Made by a program: the position numbers and the translations under genes. A stretch of DNA of 6,015 bases, from assembly GCA_012961565.1 (NCBI GenBank), contig DTZC01000024.1:1-6015 (forward strand), in the 5' to 3' direction. Shown piece by piece: positions 1-5,959 of the stretch (positions are counted from its first letter, which is position 1; each line of letters starts with the position of its first letter). Origin of the DNA: Dehalococcoidia bacterium. GTDB taxonomy: Bacteria; Chloroflexota; Dehalococcoidia; GIF9; UBA5629. The notes beneath the pieces were generated by a model. That model was not told the DNA's origin. It was given only the letters and a program-made list of their open reading frames with translations, and searched no databases.

Positions 1-475
1 CACCCTGGTAGATGGGGCGCGTATAAGCAGCGCGCGGCTCATCGTGTTGGGAATCATCACCCTGTTCTTCGGTCCGGGAGGTGTAACGGTGGCCGAGACT
101 CTCCAGCTCGCGTCGGAGGCGAAGATGGTTATAGATTTCACCGTTGTAGACCAGAGGTAGTTCTACATTGGCGGCAGCACTAACCCGCGGAAGCAGGTTG
201 AAGGATTGAAAAACAAAGCCTATCTTCCTGTTCCTTATCTCGGCTAGCTGGTCATCATTCAATTGACTGACATCGGTGCCATCCAGTCTGTATGTACCGG
301 AAGTTGGTCTGTCCAGGCAACCCACGAGATTCATCAGGGTTGATTTACCCGACCCTGAGGGTCCCATAATCGACACCATTTCTCCAGCTTCAATGTGGCA
401 GGTTATGCCGTTTAGCGCCGTTATTGTAACGTCTCCCATCTTATAGATTTTAACTATGTTTTCCAGGTTAATCAT
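1..475 (-). CDS. MacB/LolD-type ABC transporter ATPase, 3'-truncated and apparently chimeric
   Basis: The first ~110 residues are a typical exporter nucleotide-binding domain: Walker [10 protein letters not shown] at residues 38-46, then GTYRLDG, and the Q-loop stretch [12 protein letters not shown] at 86-97 followed by NVELPLVY at 103-110. In this family the ATPase powers a MacB/FtsX-like permease that works with an HlyD-type adaptor, and the adaptor gene ends only 3 nt upstream (TAA AAC ATG), so they form one operon. No good Shine-Dalgarno site precedes the ATG, which suggests translational coupling. The signature LSGGQ, Walker B and H-loop never appear. From residue 108 the open frame instead resembles the asparagine synthetase glutaminase domain and continues to the window edge without a stop. 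The true ATPase sequence probably ends near position 140-154. The ABC identity is firm; the leftmost ~140 bases should not be treated as part of this gene. Confidence 0.85.
   Translation of the reverse strand, partial: MINLENIVKIYKMGDVTITALNGITCHIEAGEMVSIMGPSGSGKSTLMNLVGCLDRPTSGTYRLDGTDVSQLNDDQLAEIRNRKIGFVFQSFNLLPRVSAAANVELPLVYNGEIYNHLRLRRELESLGHRYTSRTEEQGDDSQHDEPRAAYTRPIYQG
71..154 (-). pseudogene. Fragment matching the AsnB glutamine-amidotransferase domain, fused in frame to the ABC ATPase
   Basis: In the same frame as the upstream ATPase, residues 108-135 read [10 protein letters not shown], then [14 protein letters not shown], then TSRT. Class II glutamine amidotransferases of the asparagine synthetase (AsnB) type carry NGEIYN-(H/Y)-x-x-L-R-x-E-L-x-x-x-G-H-x-(F/Y)-x-(S/T)-x-(S/T)-D-T-E at about residues 70-100. 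The match is strong up to TSRT, but DTE(V/I) is then missing. The shared tripeptide LVY and the NG that ABC ATPases often carry at this spot make a natural microhomology junction. GC is about 63% over bases 1-120, against about 46% over 181-480. This is most likely a remnant of an assembly or recombination join, not a functional gene. Confidence 0.6.
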
Positions 476-478
476 GTT

Positions 479-2188
479 TTAATCGATTAGCACCTTTTCC
501 CCTTCACTTAAGCCTGAGAGCACCTCGGTAAAGTCCTCGTTTTGAGCGCCCAGTTCCACAGGGCGTTTTTCCGTTGCCAAGGTCTCTTCATCAATTACCA
601 CTTCAACCCAGTAGTCGCCGGGAGAGCCTTTGATAGCCCGGTTGGGTATCAATAGCACGTTTTCATGTTTTTCCACGATAATGTCGGCGGTAGCGGTGAG
701 TCCGCCTTTTAGCTCTATTTCACTGGGGTCAAGGGATATGGTTATGGGAAACTCAACAACCCCGGCAAGTTGGGTGCCGAAAGGCGAGATAAAGGTGACC
801 TTACCGGTGAACTCCTGTTCGGGCATGGCATCTATGGTGATAATGGCCTCTTGCCCCTCTTTTATGTTGAAGATATCTATCTCATCCACCATGCCGTCCA
901 TCTTCACTGTAGAGGTGTCCACCAGGTGGATGGCGGTCTTGGCTGAATAATCGAATGCTGAAAGCTGGTCATTTTCTTTCACGCCGACATCGACCACGGT
1001 GCCATCAAACGGTGCCAGTATCTCCGTCTTCATAAGCTCTTCCTTGGCATTTCTTAGCTCGTTTTCAGCCAGCTGGATATTGAGGTTGTAAGCTCTCAGG
1101 GCTTTGAGGTTGACGCCGCTCCTGAAAATCAGCTCATTGTTTGACAGGATGTCCTGGCTCATGTCGATGCCGTGCTGAGCCATGCGCAAAAGCGTAGACA
1201 TCTCCAGTGCATCGCAGCTATCGCTCTGCTTGCAGGCTTGTATTTCTTGCAAGCTCTGCTCAACCTGTCTCAGCCAGTCAAGTGCAGTGGAGGTATCAGG
1301 ATAGGGTACGGGCATCAGCCCGGTTGCTGCATCTACTGCGTAGCCTTGACTCATGAGCTGCCAGCAGCACTCACCAATCCTCTGCGACACCCTGATTCTG
1401 CCGCTGAGGCTCTTGACCAGCTGATAGGTTTGCTGTAGCTTGTCCTGGGCTACAGCCAGTTCAGCCTGTGCCTGCTGGTAGTCACCCTGTCCCAGCTGCC
1501 TCTGTATTTCAGCCAGTCTATCGATGTCTTGCTCCAGTCGCTCGATTGCCCTGGAAACATCGGGGTAGTTTTCGATTGGTGCCACCAGCGTGCCCAGGAA
1601 ATCGGCGGAGGAGTACAAGGACTTTTGTATCTGGGGCACGTTGAATATTTTATAGCTGGCTTCTAAATCGTGCTGTGCCAGTCGCAGCTCAGCCGCTGCC
1701 TCCAGGTATTGGCTTTGTTTCAGGAATTCCTCTGCTTTTCTCAGTTCCTCCTGGGCTTGCTCCACGCGGAGGGCAGCGCTGGTATCAGGGTATAATCCGG
1801 GATAGCCCATCAAGGCGGGGTGTATCTTCTCCACCAGCTCGTTCAATGCCAGCTCCACATTATACTGGGCTGACTTTAGGGCTAATTGCTGTGCGGTGTC
1901 ATCCAGCTTGGCTAACAGCGCACCTGCTTTCACCTTTTGCCCTTCTTCCACGTACGCCTCCTTCACGGTGCCCGGCGTGCCGAACTTGAGTTTGACCTCG
2001 CGGGGCATTACTAGGTTGCCATCAGCGGTGACGGTCACCACGAGGTCGCCGCGCTCAACTGTAGCTATCTGAATCTCAGCGGTCTCCTCCGGTTCTCCAC
2101 GACAATTGACTGTGCCCATGGTGGCAAGAAGTAACAGGATGGTGATTGTTGCGGCTAGCTTGTTGTTCAGTCTCACGTAGCTCTCCAT
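479..2188 (-). CDS. HlyD/MacA-type membrane-fusion adaptor of an ABC or RND exporter, with an expanded helical hairpin
   Basis: This 569-residue protein would link a membrane exporter to its outer exit path or to substrate capture outside the membrane. An N-terminal hydrophobic segment (about 11-27) is followed by Cys29. The first biotinyl-lipoyl half follows at about 66-98 (GTPGTVKEAYVEEGQKVKAG). A helical region spans about 100-385, and the second lipoyl half is at about 389-410 (ILAPFDGTVVDVGVKENDQL). A beta-barrel and membrane-proximal domain run to the end (VLLIPNRAIK near 511-520). Usual relatives are about 350-420 residues; the excess lies in the hairpin, which holds three YPDxSxA repeats. 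It starts 6 nt after the regulator gene and ends 3 nt before the ATPase gene. The ATG has no clear Shine-Dalgarno site. A GTG at codon 5 (2176) has GGAG six bases upstream and is a serious alternative start. The substrate is unknown. Confidence 0.88.
   Translation of the reverse strand: MESYVRLNNKLAATITILLLLATMGTVNCRGEPEETAEIQIATVERGDLVVTVTADGNLVMPREVKLKFGTPGTVKEAYVEEGQKVKAGALLAKLDDTAQQLALKSAQYNVELALNELVEKIHPALMGYPGLYPDTSAALRVEQAQEELRKAEEFLKQSQYLEAAAELRLAQHDLEASYKIFNVPQIQKSLYSSADFLGTLVAPIENYPDVSRAIERLEQDIDRLAEIQRQLGQGDYQQAQAELAVAQDKLQQTYQLVKSLSGRIRVSQRIGECCWQLMSQGYAVDAATGLMPVPYPDTSTALDWLRQVEQSLQEIQACKQSDSCDALEMSTLLRMAQHGIDMSQDILSNNELIFRSGVNLKALRAYNLNIQLAENELRNAKEELMKTEILAPFDGTVVDVGVKENDQLSAFDYSAKTAIHLVDTSTVKMDGMVDEIDIFNIKEGQEAIITIDAMPEQEFTGKVTFISPFGTQLAGVVEFPITISLDPSEIELKGGLTATADIIVEKHENVLLIPNRAIKGSPGDYWVEVVIDEETLATEKRPVELGAQNEDFTEVLSGLSEGEKVLID
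1145..1813 (-). repeat. Three diverged YPDxSxA helical repeats within the adaptor hairpin
   Basis: Adaptor residues about 126-348 contain three copies of one pattern. YPDTSAAL is at 133-140, YPDVSRAI at 208-215 and YPDTSTAL at 296-303. Each is followed by a Glu/Gln/Leu-rich helix and then by a second helix with an Ala-Gln pair (171-172, 247-248, 337-338). The YPD-to-AQ distance is 38, 39 and 41 residues, and the repeat starts are 75 and 88 residues apart. The copies are diverged at DNA level, so this is old protein-level duplication. Likely structure: helix-turn-helix units stacked onto the coiled coil. Confidence 0.7.
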
Positions 2189-2194
2189 TCTTTA

Positions 2195-2704
2195 TTACGG
2201 TGTAACTCGAGTCAAATTTCGGCTAGCTTCGGCTTTTGCTCGTTGTTTTTCCCAGCGGTCCAGCAGTAGTGGCAGTTCCCGCTCGAAAAAGGTGTAGAAG
2301 TCTAATATTTCTCGAAGACGCTTCTCGAGCTGGACATCCTGCCTAGGTACCAGTTCCAGTCCTCTCTGAACCAGCTGTCGCATTGAGGTCAAGTGAGCCA
2401 TTCTGTTTCTCATTATCTCGTGCCAGGCGCCGGGCTTGATGCGGTAATAGGTGATACGCTGCTGTGGCAGGGACATCCGCTCGATTAGCCCGACTTCGAT
2501 GAGCAGCCGTGTCATAGAGCTGATAGAGCCCTTGCTGCCGCCGAGGGCAGAACTGAGCTCTGTGGCTGACTGGTGAGGTGGACTGCATACCAATAGCCAA
2601 CCCAAGATGCGTCCCGCCATTCGGGGCAAGCCCAGCTCGTTAAAGAGGATGCCAACGTCTTCAACTAGTTGCCTCAGCCTTGTGCGCCGTTCTACTTCAT
2701 CCAT
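2195..2704 (-). CDS. GbsR/MarR-family transcriptional regulator of the efflux operon
   Basis: This is a 169-residue DNA-binding repressor-type protein. Residues about 15-45 read VEDVGILFNELGLPRMAGRILGWLLVCSP in outline, with GLPRMAGRILGWL the hallmark of the GbsR subfamily. A winged helix-turn-helix covers about 45-95, with recognition helix SKGSISSMTRLLIEVGLIER at 57-76 and wing QQRITYYRI. A long C-terminal helix (about 120-160) probably dimerises. The frame stays open for 65 codons upstream to 2899, but that extension is low-complexity and would contain the promoter at 2730-2758, so I chose the ATG at 2704. It is first in the operon, 6 nt before the adaptor. By analogy with MarR-type regulators beside pumps, it probably represses its own operon and is released by a pump substrate; that regulation is inference. 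Confidence 0.87.
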   Translation of the reverse strand: MDEVERRTRLRQLVEDVGILFNELGLPRMAGRILGWLLVCSPPHQSATELSSALGGSKGSISSMTRLLIEVGLIERMSLPQQRITYYRIKPGAWHEIMRNRMAHLTSMRQLVQRGLELVPRQDVQLEKRLREILDFYTFFERELPLLLDRWEKQRAKAEASRNLTRVTP

Positions 2705-2729
2705 TGAGCATTTCCCGTGTATCAAATTA

Positions 2730-2758
2730 AATTTATCAGGTTCGAAAGGTTTTGTCAA
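2730..2758 (-). promoter_or_regulatory. Sigma-70-type promoter of the regulator-adaptor-ATPase operon
   Basis: Read on the minus strand, TTGACA (2758-2753, a perfect -35) is separated by exactly 17 nt from TAAATT (2735-2730, a good -10). Transcription would begin near 2723, giving a leader of about 19 nt before the ATG at 2704, with only a weak GGGA ribosome site. A TTCGAA palindrome sits in the spacer (2741-2746). Position and spacing fit one promoter for the whole efflux operon. Confidence 0.7.
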
Positions 2759-2771
2759 TACTGAAAGTAAT

Positions 2772-2797
2772 GAACTTCTAGAATTTTTTAAGAGTTC
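2772..2797. promoter_or_regulatory. Imperfect palindrome, candidate operator in the divergent region
   Basis: GAACT (2772-2776) and AGTTC (2793-2797) flank an AT-rich core containing TCTAGAA and a T-run. About 9 of 12 positions match between the two half sites. It lies 14 bp upstream of the regulator -35 box. It could be an operator for the GbsR-type protein or, through its A/T tract, an upstream promoter element. The rest of 2798-2892 shows nothing recognisable. Confidence 0.3.
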
Positions 2798-2892
2798 GGT
2801 GCTCGATTGGCCTGGTGGGGGTGAATCGGCACTGTTGAGTCTAGCTTGAAGAGCGCAGAACTGGTGTCTCGACCTGCCAGGAATCGGTAGAA

Positions 2893-2921
2893 TTGGCATA
2901 CATTATGCTATACTGTATGAT
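2893..2921 (+). promoter_or_regulatory. Possible sigma-70 promoter overlapping the methyltransferase start
   Basis: TTGGCA (2893-2898) and TATGAT (2916-2921) are 17 nt apart, predicting transcription from about 2926-2930. An inverted repeat GCATA-cat-TATGC (2896-2908) lies in the spacer. If real, the upstream in-frame starts (TTG 2893, ATG 2905, 2917, 2920) would not be transcribed from it, and translation would be leaderless or nearly so from ATG 2926. This conflicts with the longer start choices, so confidence is low. Confidence 0.35.
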
Positions 2922-3549
2922 GGACATGGAAATCGAAAGGCTGGTCCCATCTTTTGTTTTGGAAGTAAAGGGGTTTCTGGCTGAGGAGGAGGGGATAAGG
3001 CTGTTCCAATTGGCGTTGGAAGCATGTTCACTGGGACCTTGTCTCGAGATAGGAAGCTTCTGTGGTAAGTCCACGGTTTACTTGGGCACCGCCTGCAAGA
3101 TAAAAGGGAGAACTCTTTTCACCATCGATCACCATCGAGGGTCTGAGGAGCAACAGCCCGGCGAATTGTATTTTGACCCTGACCTTCTTGATAGCGAGAC
3201 GGGGTTGATTGATAGCTTCCCATATTTTCGGAAGACCATAGAGAGGGCTGGCTTGGATGAGGTGGTTGTGCCCATGGTGACTAAATCACGCGTGGTGGCT
3301 CGTGACTGGGCTATACCGCTGGGGCTGGTATTCATAGATGGAGGGCACAGCTATGAGGCGGTGGCAGCAGACTATCAGTGCTGGCATCCTCACCTGTTAT
3401 CCGGTGGCTTTCTGGTCTTCCACGACATCTTTCTAGACCCGAGTAAGGGTGGACAGGCTCCGTATGAGGTATACAAGTTGGCACTGGCATCGGGGCTGTT
3501 TCAGGAGTTGCCCATGACCAATACGCTCGGTGTGCTAAGGCGTCACTAG
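2917..3549 (+). CDS. Class I SAM-dependent methyltransferase (Methyltransf_24 / CmcI-like)
   Basis: The protein has 210 residues from this ATG. It carries the Rossmann-fold SAM-binding motif I CLEIGSFCGKST (about 42-53) and the acidic end of strand 2 in FTIDHH (about 68-73). LVFIDGGHSYEAVAADY follows (about 137-153) and then GGFLVFHD (about 163-170), the IDGxHSYE...HD pattern of this family. DHHRGSEEQQPG after strand 2 and GGQAPYEVYKLALASGLF near the C-terminus look subfamily-specific. It is probably a soluble cytoplasmic O- or N-methyltransferase; the acceptor is unknown. Alternative in-frame starts are TTG 2893 (AGGA ten bases upstream), ATG 2905, 2920 and 2926; none has a strong ribosome site, and conserved sequence begins only at about VKGFLAEEEG. 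It faces the glycosyltransferase pair and overlaps the toroid gene by 15 bp at the 3' ends. Confidence 0.85.
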   Translation: MMDMEIERLVPSFVLEVKGFLAEEEGIRLFQLALEACSLGPCLEIGSFCGKSTVYLGTACKIKGRTLFTIDHHRGSEEQQPGELYFDPDLLDSETGLIDSFPYFRKTIERAGLDEVVVPMVTKSRVVARDWAIPLGLVFIDGGHSYEAVAADYQCWHPHLLSGGFLVFHDIFLDPSKGGQAPYEVYKLALASGLFQELPMTNTLGVLRRH

Positions 3550-4569
3550 ACCGTGATGGTCGAGAAGCAGATTGGTTGCCGACATCGGTCGTAGCATATC
3601 GGCTGCCAGTATTACTGCTGCCGAAGTCCAGGTTGGTTTTTCTTCAGGCCACACCTCCCGTTGTGGTAGTGCGATACCATACCAGTAAGCCCCGTCATCA
3701 TCTCGCATCTGGTGCAGCCAGTTGAAAACTGTGGCTGACCGCTCATATTCACCGTGTACTGCCAGAGTGATGGCTAACTCGCTTGTCTCGGCTGCTGTCA
3801 CCCATCCCTGTTCCAGGCTGCAAAGTGAGCCCAAGCCATGAATGACGAACCTGTTCCAGCCGTTGTACAGGCGTTTCTTGGCATCATTGCCGTTGATGAC
3901 ACTGCACAGTGCTGGATAGTACCAGTCCATGGCAAATGCTGACTGATTTCCATGTGGTGGTTCGGACAAACGCGCCAGGTTTTGAATGGCTTTTGCCAGG
4001 GCACTGTTTGCCTGTTGCCACTCATTTCTTTCTTCACCTAGCACCGAAGCAACTGAAAGGGCACACTTAATGCTCAAGTATGTTGAGCTACAACTAGTTA
4101 TTAATGCTGTGGGGTAGATGTTGCCAGTGCTATCTCTAGCCCAGTAAATCTCACCGTTGGGACCCCTCATGTCCAGCACAAAGTCGATTGCGGCACAGAC
4201 AACAGGCCACATCTTCTTGAGAAAGAGAATATCGTTGGTTATGAGATAGTGGTGCCACACACCAACTGCAATGTAGGAGATGACATGCGAGACTTTGGAT
4301 GTATCCAGCGGCTTTCCATCTTGGTACGAGGCATACCAGCTACCATCGCTCAACTGGGTTCCAGCAAGCCAATCATAGGCAATCTCGGCTTCAGCGTGGT
4401 AATTACCGATGTCAATCGCCATGGCATTTTCCACGTGAGTCCAGGGGTCTGTAATGGCATCTTCGAGACCGGGGATGGCACCGCTGGCTTGCTGCATAGT
4501 GATAATAGAATTGACTGTCGGTACGAGGTAGTCTTTCAGGGGAGAACCGGCGCGCGTTCTGCGTTTCAT
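3535..4569 (-). CDS. Alpha/alpha-toroid (six-hairpin) protein, 'prenyltransferase/squalene-cyclase-like' annotation type
   Basis: A 344-residue protein built of repeated helix-turn-helix units, typical of alpha/alpha barrels shared by terpene cyclases, protein prenyltransferase beta subunits and GH15-type glycosidases. The QLSDGSW motif (72-78) resembles the QW repeat. Other marked segments are DPWTHVENAMA (41-51), VGVWHHYL (102-109), NGEIYWARD (138-146), EQGWVTAAETSEL (253-265), RDDDGAYWYG (289-298) and KPTWTSAAVILAADML (311-326). There is no signal peptide or membrane helix, so it is probably cytosolic. No DXDD cyclase motif or prenyltransferase zinc site is evident. A glycan-acting hydrolase or lyase on the product of the adjacent glycosyltransferase is my preferred inference. 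Its ATG overlaps the glycosyltransferase stop (ATGA), with AGGAG ten bases upstream, so the two are cotranslated. Confidence 0.7.
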   Translation of the reverse strand: MKRRTRAGSPLKDYLVPTVNSIITMQQASGAIPGLEDAITDPWTHVENAMAIDIGNYHAEAEIAYDWLAGTQLSDGSWYASYQDGKPLDTSKVSHVISYIAVGVWHHYLITNDILFLKKMWPVVCAAIDFVLDMRGPNGEIYWARDSTGNIYPTALITSCSSTYLSIKCALSVASVLGEERNEWQQANSALAKAIQNLARLSEPPHGNQSAFAMDWYYPALCSVINGNDAKKRLYNGWNRFVIHGLGSLCSLEQGWVTAAETSELAITLAVHGEYERSATVFNWLHQMRDDDGAYWYGIALPQREVWPEEKPTWTSAAVILAADMLRPMSATNLLLDHHGLVTP

Positions 4570-5846
4570 TCTTTGATTTCTCCTAAGACAAACATTTTCT
4601 TTTGTTGAATGCTGTTTTGATATTCGACGGCCTCTTTATAGACCTCTGCGGTCTCTTTGGCTGTGTTTTCCCAGTTCAACATGCGTCTTATCCGCTCTCG
4701 TCCCAGCTTGCCCAGATGGGCACGTTTGCCCGGGTTATCGAGCAGACCGGCGATTGCTTCTACCAGTGCCTTGGTATCAGCCGGTGGCACCAGTATACCG
4801 GCATCACCGACAATTTCAGGCAGTGCTCCGGCAGTGGTTGAGATTACAGGTGTGCTGCAGGACATGGCTTCTGCGGCTGGCAAGCCGAAGCCTTCATAAA
4901 CGGATGGCACCACCACCATGGTAGCCATGGAGTATTGGCGTACTAGTTCAGCGGTGGTTACCTGTCCCAGATGAGTCACGCAGCCAGCAATACCTAGGCG
5001 GTCAGTCAAACCTTTGGTGTAGCCATTCTCCATTTGCTTTCCGATTATTATTAGTTCCACCTGACGCTGCTGTCGTAGTACAGCTACAGCTTCTAACAAG
5101 TATCTCAAGCCCTTCAGTGGCGTATCACCACTATTTATTACCAGAAGTCGGTTTTCCAGACGCTTAACGTCATGCCTCTGGCTGAAGATGGAGCTGTCCA
5201 CCCCGTCATAGATTACTCGAAGGCGCTCCTCTGGTATTTCAAAGATATCGATAATTTGGCGATAAGAATTTTGTGACCCGGTGATAAAGTGAGAAAGCCT
5301 CTTAGCCACCTTGCGCTGCATATTAATAAAGGTGTACCATCGTCTGATACCCCAGCTTTGCCACAGCGATTTAGCCGCTTTGACAGCCAGTTCTAAGTCG
5401 ATGGTAACAGGATGGTGAATTGTTGTCACTACAGGAATACCGGATTCTTTTATCTTCAGGATACCGTAAGATAAACTCTGGTTATCATGGATGACATCGT
5501 AGCTATGGTGATGGTTGTGGTGGCGCAAGAAACGGTAGGCTCGCATGCCGAAGGTCGCTGGCTCGGTGAAGACCCCCAAACAAACCCCCAGCCATTCGAT
5601 CAGATTAGGTACCGAGTTCAGCTTTCGAGGGTCTATGAAGAGGCGGTTGACTCGAGGCAGTGAATACAGGTCAAGGCTGGGCAGTCTAATCAATCTTATG
5701 CCATCATCCAGTTCTGGGTAAGGTGGACCTGAGACCACATGAACCTCGTGTCCCAAGTTGCGGAGGGAACGGCTCAGGTAGCGAATGTAGATACCCTGTC
5801 CTCCGGAATATTGATAGCTCCTATAACTGAGCAAACATATGCGCAT
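4566..5846 (-). CDS. GT4-family (GT-B fold) glycosyltransferase
   Basis: A 426-residue retaining glycosyltransferase with both Rossmann domains. The N-terminal domain opens MRICLLSYRSYQYSGGQG, with the GGQG acceptor/phosphate loop at 15-18 and LGHEVHVVSGPPYP after it; TTIHHPVT is at about 141-148. IYDGVD (about 212-217) marks the linker to the donor domain, SGDTPLKG (about 239-246) the usual Arg/Lys phosphate-binding region, and EGFGLPAAE (318-326) the E-x7-E nucleotide-sugar motif, followed by STPVISTTAGALPEIVGDAG. No membrane anchor is seen. Donor and acceptor are unknown. The frame extends to TTG 5927, but that codon is the -35 box of a strong promoter, and ATG 5900 overlaps the -10; the family N-terminus fits ATG 5846. 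No Shine-Dalgarno site precedes 5846. It is first gene of a two-gene operon with the toroid protein. Confidence 0.88.
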   Translation of the reverse strand: MRICLLSYRSYQYSGGQGIYIRYLSRSLRNLGHEVHVVSGPPYPELDDGIRLIRLPSLDLYSLPRVNRLFIDPRKLNSVPNLIEWLGVCLGVFTEPATFGMRAYRFLRHHNHHHSYDVIHDNQSLSYGILKIKESGIPVVTTIHHPVTIDLELAVKAAKSLWQSWGIRRWYTFINMQRKVAKRLSHFITGSQNSYRQIIDIFEIPEERLRVIYDGVDSSIFSQRHDVKRLENRLLVINSGDTPLKGLRYLLEAVAVLRQQRQVELIIIGKQMENGYTKGLTDRLGIAGCVTHLGQVTTAELVRQYSMATMVVVPSVYEGFGLPAAEAMSCSTPVISTTAGALPEIVGDAGILVPPADTKALVEAIAGLLDNPGKRAHLGKLGRERIRRMLNWENTAKETAEVYKEAVEYQNSIQQKKMFVLGEIKE

Positions 5847-5898
5847 GTAATCTATGACGGAATATCTAGTATCAGGGGCAAGCACAAAACCCCGCAAC

Positions 5899-5927
5899 AT
5901 TTTACCTTTGTTTGCCAGATATATCAA
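5899..5927 (-). promoter_or_regulatory. Sigma-70-type promoter of the glycosyltransferase operon
   Basis: On the minus strand TTGATA (5927-5922) and TAAAAT (5904-5899) match the -35 and -10 consensus at 5 of 6 bases each, with a 17-nt spacer. Transcription would start near 5892, leaving a leader of about 45 nt to the ATG at 5846. The leader can form a weak GGGG/CCCC hairpin (5875-5878 with 5890-5893), partly overlapping the start site. The site supports the shorter glycosyltransferase start. Confidence 0.65.
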
Positions 5928-5959
5928 TAGTTGTTTGAAGAGACTGTTTACTAATGTAG

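Noticed and set aside
2..160. Open plus-strand frame at the left edge beginning [10 protein letters not shown] with a short hydrophobic run
   Set aside because: It lies opposite the ABC/AsnB frame, which has clear family motifs over 71-475, and ends at a TAG at 158-160; it looks like a shadow frame with no recognisable domain.
2607..2849. Plus-strand open frame of 80 codons antisense to the regulator
   Set aside because: Its composition has no domain character and it mostly overlaps the regulator gene and its promoter on the other strand.
2705..2899. 65-residue N-terminal extension of the regulator
   Set aside because: It shows no conserved family sequence and would contain a near-perfect promoter with 17-nt spacing; the GbsR family begins close to the ATG at 2704.
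3535..4569. Genuine prenyltransferase or squalene cyclase
   Set aside because: Only the fold-level QxxDGSW-like motif is present. The DXDD catalytic motif of squalene-hopene cyclases and a zinc site of protein prenyltransferases were not found, and the protein is shorter than a two-domain cyclase.
4249..4608. Plus-strand open frame of 119 codons antisense to the toroid gene
   Set aside because: The opposite strand has a coupled, motif-rich gene with a ribosome site; this frame has no recognisable features.
5875..5893. GGGG/CCCC hairpin in the glycosyltransferase leader as a riboswitch or attenuator
   Set aside because: A four-pair stem with an 11-nt loop, partly at or before the predicted transcript start, is too weak to call.
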